DNA of 64,000 bases from Reichenbachiella agarivorans (GCF_025502585.1 NZ_CP106679.1:3379501-3443500); one strand, 5' to 3'; shown: positions 35,652 to 45,603, counted from the first letter of the stretch. The notes: generated from the sequence alone by a model not told the origin. Program-made: numbers and translations.

Positions 35652-37481
35652 ATGACTAGGTTTGCTCCTATATTCATGCTCTTATACTTGTTTTGTTTTG
35701 CTCTCCTTGGCAGAGAGCAGCAAGAGTCTGTGATATTCAAAACTTCCATATTTGAGGACTCACTAGGAAAAGAAACACTCGCAAGCGTACAATCACAACC
35801 ATTCATACCTAGGCAAAATTCAGATCTCATATTTGGGGTGACACGGAGCTGCTATTGGGTCAAATTGGACTTGATACAATTCCCAAAACAATTTGTAGTG
35901 GAAATTGACAGGGCACTACTTGATTCGCTCAGTGTGTATTATTTCAACACAGATCAGCAGCTGGTTTCTCATCATTTTGGATTCGAAGTAAATGCTCATG
36001 GACAACCTAATGCATTTACTATACCCTATGCACTCATAGACGCTGACGAAATAAAAGACTCAGTGATCTACATCAGAGCCAAAAGTACCTATGCAATGAT
36101 GTTACCGATGAATATTCAATCTATCCCTTCCTTTTATGCTAGTAGACAACTCAATGACATTTTTGCGATTCTACTAGTTGGCGGTCTATTCGTGATGATG
36201 TTGTACAACTTTATTCTTTGGACATCTGTCAAGGATTTTACCTATTTGGTTTATAGCATGGGTATTTTGATCACAGTGATTGTTCAAATCGGCATTCAAG
36301 GATATGCGTATCAATTCATACCACAGAGCACAGTGGTGTCTTATTACATCGTGAGTGTGTCTATTGCAATCAATATCATCATCGCTGCCTATTTCTGTTT
36401 GGAATTTTTGGGTCGGCAAAACCTAAGTAAATGGATGAAATATGGTCTCTATGCACTAGTTGGTTTGGGACTGACGATATTGTTTTGCGAAAGCATCGGA
36501 CTAAAATACCTTGCCAAAGACATCATCGTACTGACTACCAGCCTTGGCTCGGTTCTAGTTCTTTGTATCAGCACTGTACTCATGATCAAAAGGGTACCTC
36601 TAGCCAAGTACTTTCAGATTGCTTGGACAATATATTTAATGGGTATCATCATCTACAGTCTAAGATCTGAAGGATACATAGAAAACAACTTCTTTACTGC
36701 CAATTTTGCTTTTATCGGAAAATTTATTGACGTCTGCTTGATGTCTTTTGCGCTAGGATACAAATACAATACGGTCAAGAGAGAAAATGACGAACTGCAA
36801 AATCAACTCACGAAAGAGCTCGAAATGCTGGTAGAACGAAGGACACTTGCACTCAATCAAACACTTCAAGAAAAAGAAATATTACTCAAAGAGATTCACC
36901 ATCGAGTAAAAAACAACCTGCAAGTGATCTCCAGTTTACTTAATATACAATCTCGAAACACACAAAATCAAGAAGCCAAAGATGCCATGCGAGGTGGACA
37001 GAGTCGCATCAAGTCCATGGCACTGATCCATCAGAAACTATACACCAGTGACAACCTAAGTGAAATAAAAATGGATGAATACACCATACAACTATGTAAT
37101 CATCTATTCAGAACCTATGAGCCTGGCGATCATATTCATAATCGGATTGAAATGAACCAAATTTGCCTAGATCTAGAATCTACAATACCTATCGGTTTGA
37201 TTATCACAGAGTTGGTCATGAACTCCTACAAGTATGCATTCAAAGGAAAATCATCAGGTGAGGTTTTGATTCAACTCAATAGAATAAACGACAAGATATT
37301 GGAGTTAGTAATTGCAGATGATGGCATTGGGATGCCCTCATTTGATATACAACAGATCGAGTCTCTGGGACTCAGCTTGGTTCATACCCTTGTAGAGCAG
37401 ATGGATGGGGAGCTTGATATCAGGCATGATCATGGCACACATTTTAGAATTATCTTTGATCCCAAAATAGTACAAGCATGA
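35652..37481 (+). CDS. 7TM-DISM sensor histidine kinase (HisKA_2 type)
   Basis: A 609-residue membrane kinase. A signal peptide (MTRFAPIFMLLYLFCFALLG) leads a periplasmic DISM extracellular domain to about residue 170. Seven membrane helices follow (ILLVGGLFVMMLYNFILWTS onward), then a coiled coil and the HisKA_2 motif LLKEIHHRVKNNLQVISSLL with the phospho-His, and an HWE/HisKA_2-type ATPase (TELVMNSYKYAFKG, ADDGIGMPS). Its stop overlaps the LytTR regulator start by four bases (ATGA), so the two form one system. DISM domains usually sense carbohydrates or related ligands. Start at the ATG at 35652; a GTG two codons earlier is possible. Confidence 0.92.
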   Translation: MTRFAPIFMLLYLFCFALLGREQQESVIFKTSIFEDSLGKETLASVQSQPFIPRQNSDLIFGVTRSCYWVKLDLIQFPKQFVVEIDRALLDSLSVYYFNTDQQLVSHHFGFEVNAHGQPNAFTIPYALIDADEIKDSVIYIRAKSTYAMMLPMNIQSIPSFYASRQLNDIFAILLVGGLFVMMLYNFILWTSVKDFTYLVYSMGILITVIVQIGIQGYAYQFIPQSTVVSYYIVSVSIAINIIIAAYFCLEFLGRQNLSKWMKYGLYALVGLGLTILFCESIGLKYLAKDIIVLTTSLGSVLVLCISTVLMIKRVPLAKYFQIAWTIYLMGIIIYSLRSEGYIENNFFTANFAFIGKFIDVCLMSFALGYKYNTVKRENDELQNQLTKELEMLVERRTLALNQTLQEKEILLKEIHHRVKNNLQVISSLLNIQSRNTQNQEAKDAMRGGQSRIKSMALIHQKLYTSDNLSEIKMDEYTIQLCNHLFRTYEPGDHIHNRIEMNQICLDLESTIPIGLIITELVMNSYKYAFKGKSSGEVLIQLNRINDKILELVIADDGIGMPSFDIQQIESLGLSLVHTLVEQMDGELDIRHDHGTHFRIIFDPKIVQA

Positions 37482-38212
37482 GTGAGTTGAGAGTGTTGAT
37501 TGTTGAAGATGAATTGATTATAGCAAGAGATCTACAAGACATCCTCAAATCCCAAGGTCATCAAGTTATAGGTATAGCACGCACCGCTCAAAAGGCTTTG
37601 GAGATACTGAAACAGGAAACGCCTGACCTGATTCTACTGGATATATATATCAAAGGAGAACAAGATGGCATCTGGGTTGCAAAATACCTCAATGATCACT
37701 ACGAAATTCCATTTCTATTTATCACATCTCATAGTGATCCGAGCACATTAGAAGAGGCCATGCAGACACAACCTTGTGGCTATTTACTCAAACCATTTGA
37801 AGAAGATGATGTCAAAGTTTCTGTTCAAATGGCAGTGACAATACATCAAAATCGACTGCAAGAAATAAAAAATACTCATTCGTCAGAAGAGGGGATTATC
37901 AAAGACAGCATATTTATCAAGGACAAGAACCTGTTCAAGAAAATACCTCTAAAAGAAATATATTACATACAAGCGGACTCTAATTATTCTCTGGTTCAAA
38001 CCAAAGATCGTGTCTATACGCTCAGAGTAACTCTCAAAGACGTGGAAGAAAAACTACCTGTCGAACATTTCGAGCGAGTACATAAATCCTATGTGGTCAA
38101 CCTGGCCCATATTGACGCAATCAATTCAGCTTATATAGTTGTCAATGGACAAGAAATACCCATCTCTCGCGAGGTTCAAACTCAACTGATCAACCGAATC
38201 AATAAAATATAA
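37478..38212 (+). CDS. LytTR-family response regulator
   Basis: A 244-residue regulator. The receiver domain (1-120) has the acidic pocket VEDE, phospho-acceptor Asp55 in LILLDIYIKG, the Thr/Ser switch ITSHSD and the Lys in YLLKPFEE. A LytTR DNA-binding domain spans about 145-240 (IFIKDKNLFKKIPLKEIYYI, RVHKSYVVNLAHIDAINSAY). It is translationally coupled to the DISM kinase by a four-base overlap. Target promoters may include the lipoprotein gene 126 bp downstream, by position only. Confidence 0.95.
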   Translation: MSELRVLIVEDELIIARDLQDILKSQGHQVIGIARTAQKALEILKQETPDLILLDIYIKGEQDGIWVAKYLNDHYEIPFLFITSHSDPSTLEEAMQTQPCGYLLKPFEEDDVKVSVQMAVTIHQNRLQEIKNTHSSEEGIIKDSIFIKDKNLFKKIPLKEIYYIQADSNYSLVQTKDRVYTLRVTLKDVEEKLPVEHFERVHKSYVVNLAHIDAINSAYIVVNGQEIPISREVQTQLINRINKI

Positions 38213-38338
38213 CACTACAAAAATCTGCAGTTCATATACAAAATCCGTAGGTTCACTCCAACCGTACGGCAAGATTGAATATCCCTATATAACATTGTTC
38301 TAAAACTAATCTTAACCTTAATTAAGACCCACTTTAGA

Positions 38339-40090
38339 ATGAAATACCTAACTATCCAAATTCTCTTCTGGTTAATCCTCACTACATGTACCTTGGGATG
38401 TATTCAAGAAGCGGTAGATGATATATTTACTCCAGTAGTCACGACCGCTAGTGTCTCGAACGTGATGAGTAGATCAGCAATTATCGGAGGCACGATCTCC
38501 TCAGATGGGGGCTCGCCTATCACTACAAGAGGTATAGTGTATTCTACCAGCAAAAAACCGACGATTTCATCTGGATCAAAAATAACATCTGGGAGCGGCG
38601 TTGGTACTTTCGAAGTAGAATTATCTGATCTAGAACCAACCACTACCTACTATGCCAGAGCATTTGCTACCAACAGCTCAGAAACTGCCTACGGATCAGA
38701 GGAGTCATTCACTACACTTGAAGGAGCCTTTTCTCCCCTAAGTTTCGTTCCTGAAAACGGAGCAACTAATGTCCCAATCGATCAAAGTATAGTTATTACA
38801 TTCTCTGAAAATTTGGATATCAGTACAGTGACAGATGCCACATTTTTTATCAAGGAATCAAACTCAGCGATAAGACCAGCCTGGGAATTCACCATCAAGG
38901 GTAAAGTTGGTACGATTAAAACTACACTCAAAGAAAGTAGAGAGTACGAAATATCGCTTTCTAAGGGAATAAAAAGCACATCAGGCAAAGCACTGGAGCA
39001 AAATATAAGCTGGAAATTTACAACAATAGATAAAGAGTCACCGGCTGTAATATCTAGAAGTCCGGGCTTCAATGCAAGCAATGTGAGTGTCTCATCCAAC
39101 ATCGTCTTGGAGTTTTCAGAGAGTATTGCTCCATCATCTGTCAACAGTTCTACCTTCCAAGTTAAGTCTGGTTCAAATACCGTTTCTGGTCAATATACTA
39201 CTAATGGAAAAACGGTCACATTTAATCCTAGCTCCAACTTGGCAGGCAACCAAACGTTCAATGTCACACTTAATGGAATAGCAGACTTGTCAGGTAATAA
39301 ATTATCCAACTATAGCTGGTCCTTTACTACCGAATCTACTACCACACTTAGTGTCAACAGCTGGACTCCTGGCTCTGAAAGCAGTCATATAAGTGTTGAT
39401 GCGAATATCATCATTACATTTTCTGATAATATTGATTCTAAATCTGTATCCAATTCTACCGTATACATTTCGACAGGAGGGGCTAAAGTTGCAGGATCAT
39501 ACAGTACAAGTGGCAAAATAGTCACCTTCACTCCTAGTAATCCTCTTGTGGAGTTTGAAACTACCTATACCTTGACTATCAAATCATCAATCCAAACCAC
39601 CAACGGGAGTACAATGGCACAAGACTACAGTGGAGAGTTTACGACCATAGTCATGGATCCTGCATTTCTCTATTATATCGTGCCATTTAGCAATGGAGAT
39701 AAAGTGCTGGACAGTGGTGGTAGTGATAATTATTTCCCTACAGCTGTCAATACCCGCGGTAATTATTCAGGAATGCAATGGAACGCAAAAGCCATAGATA
39801 CAGACTATTTTACACTTACATCTCGGACAGGTGGAGATAACAAATTTCTGTATTCGTCCGATGGAAGTCAAGTGGCTTTTCTTACAAGTCCCTACAGCTC
39901 TAGTAGTTACTATTCAGGACAAAAATGGAAATTTGTTTATTCTGGATATGTGCCACCATCAGGAAATTACAAATGGTACTATATGCAATCGGCACAAGAT
40001 AACAAATACCTATCTGTCAATTGTAAGGTTTATTCTAGTCCTCTTTTTAATGATGATGCTTGGAGGTTTGAACGGATTCGACGCAAATAG
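38339..40090 (+). CDS. Lipoprotein with FnIII-like, three Big_5-like Ig domains and a C-terminal trefoil-like domain
   Basis: A 583-residue lipoprotein: signal peptide MKYLTIQILFWLILTTCTLG with lipobox Cys. An FnIII-like domain is at about 35-128 (TTASVSNVMSRSAIIGG, LEPTTTYYARAFATNSSE). Three SbsA-type bacterial Ig domains follow, each with an FxFSE/D motif (IVITFSENLDISTVT, IVLEFSESIAPSSVNSS, IIITFSDNIDSKSVSNS). The last ~140 residues (NKFLYSSDGSQVAFLT, DNKYLSVNCKVYSSP) look like a beta-trefoil or fascin-like domain that may bind glycans. It should sit on the outer surface. It lies just downstream of the DISM/LytTR pair and ends at a strong terminator. Confidence 0.8.
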   Translation: MKYLTIQILFWLILTTCTLGCIQEAVDDIFTPVVTTASVSNVMSRSAIIGGTISSDGGSPITTRGIVYSTSKKPTISSGSKITSGSGVGTFEVELSDLEPTTTYYARAFATNSSETAYGSEESFTTLEGAFSPLSFVPENGATNVPIDQSIVITFSENLDISTVTDATFFIKESNSAIRPAWEFTIKGKVGTIKTTLKESREYEISLSKGIKSTSGKALEQNISWKFTTIDKESPAVISRSPGFNASNVSVSSNIVLEFSESIAPSSVNSSTFQVKSGSNTVSGQYTTNGKTVTFNPSSNLAGNQTFNVTLNGIADLSGNKLSNYSWSFTTESTTTLSVNSWTPGSESSHISVDANIIITFSDNIDSKSVSNSTVYISTGGAKVAGSYSTSGKIVTFTPSNPLVEFETTYTLTIKSSIQTTNGSTMAQDYSGEFTTIVMDPAFLYYIVPFSNGDKVLDSGGSDNYFPTAVNTRGNYSGMQWNAKAIDTDYFTLTSRTGGDNKFLYSSDGSQVAFLTSPYSSSSYYSGQKWKFVYSGYVPPSGNYKWYYMQSAQDNKYLSVNCKVYSSPLFNDDAWRFERIRRK

Positions 40091-40115
40091 AAACTCTGTT
40101 GACCACTTTAGGACA

Positions 40116-40161
40116 ATAAAGAAAGGGTTAGAATCACTCGATTCTAACCCTTTCTTTATTC
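40116..40161 (+). terminator. Rho-independent terminator after surface lipoprotein
   Basis: AAAGAAAGGGTTAGAATC (40118-40135) pairs with GATTCTAACCCTTTCTTT (40140-40157), a perfect 18-bp stem with a four-base loop and T-rich end, about 27 bp after the stop codon. Confidence 0.9.
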
Positions 40162-40307
40162 CATTTTAAAGTCAGAGGGTACATTTTAAATCTGAGAGTT
40201 GATAGATATTTAAATCTTATTTGAACTATTCTCAATGTTGTTGTGTTGGACTTTAGGAATTGAGTCTATTTTCTTTAGTTGAGGCTCCTAACCGAAAACA
40301 CTAACTG

Positions 40308-40814
40308 ATGAAACAAACCTACTTAATCTGTTTCCTATTGATTACAATGGGACTTGTGCAAACGCATACTCTTCAAGCTCAATCTGCTGTCTTTCAGATA
40401 AAACTCAAAGAAATCAACGGATACTACCGTACCATTGGTGATTTAAAAGGGTCTCAATTGACAATAGTTGATTTTTGGGCAACTTGGTGTAAGCCTTGTG
40501 TCAAATCCATCCCCAAACTGGTAGAACTTTCACATACGTATGACAATGAGACGGTTGCTTTTGTAGGAGTCAACGTAGACAGTCCCAGAAATACCTCAAA
40601 GGTCCGTCCATTTGCTATGTCTAGAAGAATTGACTATCCTGTGTTATTAGATTCGGATCAAGCATTGTATGGAGAGCTGCTGGTATCTGTATTACCTACC
40701 TTATTTATTCTGGACAAGGAAGGTAAGGTTCTATACACACATGAAGGCTATACTACAGGAGATGAAAAAATATTCAAGGAAAAAATAGATCAATTCTTGT
40801 CAGATGCGAAATAA
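40308..40814 (+). CDS. TlpA-like periplasmic thioredoxin
   Basis: A 168-residue exported thioredoxin. The signal peptide is MKQTYLICFLLITMGLVQTH with cleavage near TLQAQ, and the redox site is FWATWCKPCVKS (Cys61 and Cys64). The TlpA-type start (LKEINGYYRTIGDLKGSQLT) and the cis-Pro loop VSVLPTLFILDKEGK are present. It should reduce disulfides in the periplasm and be recharged by a DsbD/CcdA-type membrane reductase, which I do not see here. Its last codons overlap the start of the DUF6029 gene by 11 bp, so they are co-translated. Confidence 0.92.
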   Translation: MKQTYLICFLLITMGLVQTHTLQAQSAVFQIKLKEINGYYRTIGDLKGSQLTIVDFWATWCKPCVKSIPKLVELSHTYDNETVAFVGVNVDSPRNTSKVRPFAMSRRIDYPVLLDSDQALYGELLVSVLPTLFILDKEGKVLYTHEGYTTGDEKIFKEKIDQFLSDAK

Positions 40815-42315
40815 ATTTCTACTAATCTGCGTCTGTTTACTTACAAGTGCATTTGCGATACACGCACAAGGACAAATACAAGGTTCCAACCTGATGGAAT
40901 ACCAATTGGGTAATATTCCTAATCAAAAACCAGCCTATCAAAGTTCACTTTTCGATCAATTGGATTTATCCTATCGATTCAAGTCCTTTGGTCTGGATAC
41001 AAGAATCGAACAATATTATCCTTCTTTTGGTGAAGACATAGATTATACCAGAGTAAGTCAATTCAAATTTCAGTACAAATCAGATTTTTTAGATGTAGAA
41101 TTAGGTAATATTTATGCATCTTTTGGCAGGGGTTTGTTGATGCGTACCTATGAAATCCCTGGCTCAATCTGGGAAACAAGAGGATACCGAGTACGCTATG
41201 GGTTTTACCGGGATTTGCTTGGTGCAGCAGTCACAATGAAATACAACCATGGTGAAGTAAAACTTATTCGTGGAGAGGTATTGGATGTCACACTCCCTCC
41301 CACACTATCCAAAGATATTGACCGCCGGCCTGACCTGATTGAGGGTATTCAAGGTAGTTACAGATTAGGACATCATAGTCTTGGACTCATCTATATGCGT
41401 CATCACTCTGAGAGTCAGTCCACTATAGATGCTGATCCTGACAGGTATTTATCTGTTTTCTACGATGGCGTTTTGTTTGATAATTTTTCCATTTATGGGG
41501 AGATGGCCAAGAAACTATACGATGATGTGTCCATTGGAGACTTCTCTGATGAGGCCGCCTATGGTGGTTATGTAGGAGTAAATTTTTATCTAGGCAATTT
41601 TGGAGTAAGTCTGGAATACAAAGACTACCATAATTTCTCACTTGGTACTGGAATCAACGATCCTCCAACACTCGTAAAAGAACATTCTTATAGGTTACTC
41701 AACCGTAGCACACATATACCGTCCTTGACAGATGAAAGTGGCTATCAGGTAGAGGTCTATTATACCATGGAGAATGGTAGCATTGTTACACTCAATACCT
41801 CAAGAGCTAGCAATCAAATTACCGACGACAATCAACCAGTTTTTCAAGAGTATTTTGCTGAATATCAATTCAATCCTTTAGAAACACTCTCTGCTAAAAT
41901 ATTTGCTGATTATGCGATAGATCCTTTGAACAATGAAGACAATCGCTACGCTGCTGGAACCTACCTCGATGTATCACATAGCAAACTAACTTCTACGCTA
42001 GAGTTTGAATGGCAGTACATTGAGCGACTGGATGATAAATTCTCTAATCTCTATGCGGCCTACACACTATCAAATCCTTCCAGCTACAGTGTTTCCCTTG
42101 TGATGGAATGGACGGCAGATCCCAACCAATTTGCCCAAGACACTGATACTTTTAACTATTACCCCGCTGTGGTGGGGAGTTACAGACCCAATTCAAAGAA
42201 TATTATAACACTCTTTGCAGGCAAGCGGCGAGGTGGCCCAGCTTGTAACTCAGGCGTATGCTACAACGTCCTTGATTTCGAAGGTGTCGAACTCAGACTC
42301 AACACTAGATTTTAA
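40804..42315 (+). CDS. DUF6029-family outer-membrane beta-barrel protein
   Basis: A 503-residue protein with signal peptide MRNKFLLICVCLLTSAFAIH. The body is a long series of amphipathic strands (YDDVSIGDFSDEAAYGGYVG, VNFYLGNFGVSLEYKDYHN) and ends with an outer-membrane-type strand (VELRLNTRF), so a barrel is very likely. The motif LGNIYASFGRGLLMRTYE is typical of the DUF6029 family as I recall it. Function is not established. It is preceded by a thioredoxin and followed, 12 bp later, by a T9SS-exported redoxin, so all three are probably one operon with a shared redox role. Confidence 0.82.
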   Translation: MRNKFLLICVCLLTSAFAIHAQGQIQGSNLMEYQLGNIPNQKPAYQSSLFDQLDLSYRFKSFGLDTRIEQYYPSFGEDIDYTRVSQFKFQYKSDFLDVELGNIYASFGRGLLMRTYEIPGSIWETRGYRVRYGFYRDLLGAAVTMKYNHGEVKLIRGEVLDVTLPPTLSKDIDRRPDLIEGIQGSYRLGHHSLGLIYMRHHSESQSTIDADPDRYLSVFYDGVLFDNFSIYGEMAKKLYDDVSIGDFSDEAAYGGYVGVNFYLGNFGVSLEYKDYHNFSLGTGINDPPTLVKEHSYRLLNRSTHIPSLTDESGYQVEVYYTMENGSIVTLNTSRASNQITDDNQPVFQEYFAEYQFNPLETLSAKIFADYAIDPLNNEDNRYAAGTYLDVSHSKLTSTLEFEWQYIERLDDKFSNLYAAYTLSNPSSYSVSLVMEWTADPNQFAQDTDTFNYYPAVVGSYRPNSKNIITLFAGKRRGGPACNSGVCYNVLDFEGVELRLNTRF

Positions 42316-42327
42316 ACCTATACACTC

Positions 42328-43101
42328 ATGAAAAAACTCACCATATTATTCGCACTCATTATTAGTTGTAGTGGTATTCAGGCACAAGTAGTCGGTGATG
42401 CTGCACCAGATTTTACGCTAGATTTACTTGGCGGGGGCTCTTTTAAGCTTTCTGATCAAAAAGGAAAAGTGGTTTCCCTCTTCCTATTCGGTAATGCTTG
42501 TCCTCATTGCAAAACCAACGGTCCCAATACAGAAACTGACATATATAGCGTATATAAGAACTATGTTGATTTTGTAGCAATCGGTGGAGATACTTGGGAC
42601 GGAAACAGTAGTGCAGTTGAAAGTTTTAGAACAGATACAAATATCACATATCCACTGGGGCTCAAAGCAGGATCATTGGAATCCTTATTTAGTAGTACTT
42701 ATGATCGGTTGATTATCATAGACAAAGAAGGAATCATCAGGTACAAATCTGATCAAAACGTCACGAAAGCAGAAGCGGCAAGGGCTAGTCAGGTTATTTC
42801 GGAGTACCTCGGAGATAGTCAGGTTTTATCGATTCCAGCACAAGAAGATTCTATCAGTGTTGTGCTATTTCCCAACCCAGCCATTGAGTCTTTGACCATC
42901 CAAAGTGAGCTTCTTTTGACCATGGACGCTACCCTTCGCGTTTACAACATGACTGGAAGGTGTACACAAACTAATCAAACAATTAAAAACTCAGAAAGTC
43001 AAGTGACCATTTCTATCCAAGACCAACCAATAGGTGTCAACATCATTGAATTAACCTTTGAAGACCATAGCAAAATCAGAAAGTTATTCGTAAAGAACTA
43101 A
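42328..43101 (+). CDS. Redoxin with T9SS C-terminal sorting domain
   Basis: A 257-residue exported protein. The signal peptide is MKKLTILFALIISCSGIQAQ. An AhpC/TlpA-type redoxin domain covers about 22-165, with redox site FGNACPHCKTNG (Cys58 and Cys61), the start VVGDAAPDFTLDLLGGGSFK and IIIDKEGIIRYKSD. The last ~80 residues (VVLFPNPAIESLTIQS, IRKLFVKN) match a T9SS type A sorting domain, so it should cross the outer membrane and be attached or released at the surface. It is the third gene of the TlpA/DUF6029 operon. A thioredoxin fold on the cell surface would need a source of electrons. Confidence 0.9.
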   Translation: MKKLTILFALIISCSGIQAQVVGDAAPDFTLDLLGGGSFKLSDQKGKVVSLFLFGNACPHCKTNGPNTETDIYSVYKNYVDFVAIGGDTWDGNSSAVESFRTDTNITYPLGLKAGSLESLFSSTYDRLIIIDKEGIIRYKSDQNVTKAEAARASQVISEYLGDSQVLSIPAQEDSISVVLFPNPAIESLTIQSELLLTMDATLRVYNMTGRCTQTNQTIKNSESQVTISIQDQPIGVNIIELTFEDHSKIRKLFVKN

Positions 43102-43107
43102 ATCCAA

Positions 43108-45366
43108 TTATGACGACTTCTTAAACTCAACAATGAAAGTACTTCCCTTGCCGAGTTCACTCTCGCAACGTACTTTCCCACCCATCGAATCTACAAATTT
43201 CTTTACGATCGATAGTCCTAAGCCTGTAGAGTCTTCGTTACCCGTTGGGCGAGCGCTAAGCTTTTGATAGCGGGTAAACAGCTTCTGTTGATCTTCGATG
43301 CTTATCCCAGGACCTTCATCTGCAAATGAGGAGATGACATGGGTCTTCGTCAACGCCAATCGAAGATAAATTGTGCTTCCAAAATCACTAAATTTCAATG
43401 CATTTGACATCAGGTTGTCAAACACTTGATGAGCATATTTGGCATCTACTGTAGCATAATACCCATTTTCATCAAAATCTTTGATGATCTTAATGCCCTT
43501 TTTGGATGCGATGTATTGATAGCTACTAGCAACTTTGCTCACCAACTTTGAGAGATCACATTTGCTTAGATTCAGGTTGACTTTCATATCTTCGATGGCA
43601 CTGATATCCATCACTCGATCTATCATCTCTCTCATGTTGTCCACACTTTCATCAAGCATCTGCGCATAGTCCATCTGGTCTCGATTTTCTTCCCCGTCAG
43701 CTCCTGCATAATCCAAATTTACCATGGACATGATGCTTTTTACATTATTCAAAGGACTTCTCAGATCGTGAGCAACCATCCCCATCAAAGTGTTCTTTTC
43801 TTCATTGATTACTTTCAACTTCTTATTTTGTCTCTGGACTAAAACATAAGACCAAGACAATGCCACTACTAATACCAGTATTAGCGCCAGAAATGCGTAG
43901 AGGCCTTTCTTATCTTCTGAATGCTTGTGAACCATAGCCTGGAGCTTTAGGAAGTCAGCCTTTTTCTTGTAATCGAGGTCTTGCATCTTCTTCTTAAATT
44001 CGTAATCTGAGGTGATCTTTATAATTTCATTAGCTTCTGTCTGACTCAGTAACAAATCTTTGGCTTTTTGAAAATCCTCATAGGCAACCAATGCCAAGGT
44101 CATATTCCCCATCTTCTTATATGCATTGTACAACGCAAAATTGGTTTCCTTTTGTTCATCGAGCAATTTTACTTTCACACCCATGGCTAAGCTTTTACGC
44201 AGATACTCTACTCCTTTGGAAAAGATGGAGGCTCCTATATAGAGCTGACCCAAGTGTCTGTACACACTTGATAGCAATGGCAAATTCTGACATTCTTCAC
44301 ATAGATTAAGGGCTTGATTGTAATACCAAAGTGCAGAATCAGTATTCATTTTCAAACTATGCAAATCCCCCATTCCTTGATAGGGATAGGCCATATCACA
44401 CTTCTCTCCCAATTGTCTATTGATATACATGGATTTTGTCAAACAAGATTGAGCCAATGCCGTATCTGACTCTGCCAAATGAATGCCTGAGACATTGCTG
44501 AGCATATATGCTTCTTCGGCTTCATACCCCAATACGTGTGCTTGCTCAATAGCAGACCAATAGAATTCTTTGGCTTTTTTATTGTCTCCTATCAACTCAT
44601 ACAAAATCGCCAGATTGTTCGATACCATCAGCATGGCTTCTTCATCCTCACTTATTTCAGCCTTTTCCAGTGCTATATAATAGTATTCAAAGGCCTTGCT
44701 CTGATGAGCAGATTCCTCATATATTATTGCTAGTAAGTTTTGTATATGCCACGAATCACTGTCTATACCTATGGTATTGTAATAGTTTTCCGCATCAAGC
44801 AGATGCGTCAATGCCCTTTCATTCTGTCCGATGGCATTGGCAAGACCAGCGATATAGTAATTGGTCTCAGCCCGGGCATATTGGTAGTCAATAGAATCTG
44901 AGAGCGACAATACTCGCTCATAATACCAAAATGCTGAATCAATTTGGTCTTGCTCATCCAATGACTTGGCGTATGCCAACAGCGCATCTGTCATTAATTT
45001 TGTGTCTGACACTTCATTAGCCAATTTGAAAGCCATTAAGAAATTTTTGGCACTGGTTGGATAATCCAATAGATCGAAGAGTATTAAGCCAATTCGATAG
45101 CTACTTTTGGCTAAACCTATTTTGTAATCAATCGACTGTGAGATATAGTAGGCTTGATTGGCCAATTCTAAATCATTGTCTAGTTTATGATGATTTTCAA
45201 GAAGATCGAGAATGGCTAATACCTTGTTTGAGTCTGATGGTAATAGTGCCAATTGTGCATACCTATCCTCTACCTCCTTGTCTAGGCACAAGGACGTCAT
45301 ACTACTCCATAAAATAATAATGAAAGATACCAGCAAGTACCTCCATCCTATTGTCGAACTAACCAT
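43108..45366 (-). CDS. TPR sensor histidine kinase with signal peptide and membrane helix
   Basis: A 752-residue kinase. An N-terminal signal or membrane segment (WRYLLVSFIIILWSSMTSLC) precedes about ten TPR units up to residue 450, for example ARAETNYYIAGLANAIGQNE and SVYRHLGQLYIGASIFSKGV. A coiled coil and a membrane helix follow (LYAFLALILVLVVALSW), then HisKA (MGMVAHDLRSPLNNVKSIMS) and a full ATPase domain (NLMSNALKFS, DEGPGIS, KLSARPT, GLGLSIVKK). The TPR part is probably periplasmic and binds a protein or peptide signal. No response regulator is adjacent. It is convergent with the redoxin, six bases apart. Confidence 0.9.
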   Translation of the reverse strand: MVSSTIGWRYLLVSFIIILWSSMTSLCLDKEVEDRYAQLALLPSDSNKVLAILDLLENHHKLDNDLELANQAYYISQSIDYKIGLAKSSYRIGLILFDLLDYPTSAKNFLMAFKLANEVSDTKLMTDALLAYAKSLDEQDQIDSAFWYYERVLSLSDSIDYQYARAETNYYIAGLANAIGQNERALTHLLDAENYYNTIGIDSDSWHIQNLLAIIYEESAHQSKAFEYYYIALEKAEISEDEEAMLMVSNNLAILYELIGDNKKAKEFYWSAIEQAHVLGYEAEEAYMLSNVSGIHLAESDTALAQSCLTKSMYINRQLGEKCDMAYPYQGMGDLHSLKMNTDSALWYYNQALNLCEECQNLPLLSSVYRHLGQLYIGASIFSKGVEYLRKSLAMGVKVKLLDEQKETNFALYNAYKKMGNMTLALVAYEDFQKAKDLLLSQTEANEIIKITSDYEFKKKMQDLDYKKKADFLKLQAMVHKHSEDKKGLYAFLALILVLVVALSWSYVLVQRQNKKLKVINEEKNTLMGMVAHDLRSPLNNVKSIMSMVNLDYAGADGEENRDQMDYAQMLDESVDNMREMIDRVMDISAIEDMKVNLNLSKCDLSKLVSKVASSYQYIASKKGIKIIKDFDENGYYATVDAKYAHQVFDNLMSNALKFSDFGSTIYLRLALTKTHVISSFADEGPGISIEDQQKLFTRYQKLSARPTGNEDSTGLGLSIVKKFVDSMGGKVRCESELGKGSTFIVEFKKSS

Positions 45367-45539
45367 TTTACATCATTTACATTTCTCGAATAAATGAGCC
45401 CTCTGTTTTAGTTCAAATACTGCTAAATTGTAGATTGTGTCTAGTTCTTTTATCAAACCGAAATTATTAGTCCAAACTAAAGGTTTGAATTGAATAATCC
45501 AAGAGATAAATTTTATAGAATTAAGATTTTTGGGAATCA

Positions 45540-45594
45540 AACACCGATCTTTATCTTAGACCATAATTCATAGCCTAAGATAAAGATTGGTGTT
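45540..45594. terminator. 20-bp inverted repeat, probable terminator or attenuator between two TPR kinases
   Basis: AACACCGATCTTTATCTTAG (45540-45559) pairs with CTAAGATAAAGATTGGTGTT (45575-45594) with one G-U/A-C difference and a 15-base loop. On the minus strand it lies just after the stop of the kinase at 45604, with a short T tract (TGTTTGATT). It also lies 5' of the other kinase, so a leader role is possible. Confidence 0.6.
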
Positions 45595-45603
45595 AAAAAA
45601 CCT

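Noticed and set aside
40308-43101. Cytochrome c maturation cluster
   Set aside because: No CcmF, CcmB or haem-binding proteins are nearby; the TlpA-like protein is instead linked to DUF6029.
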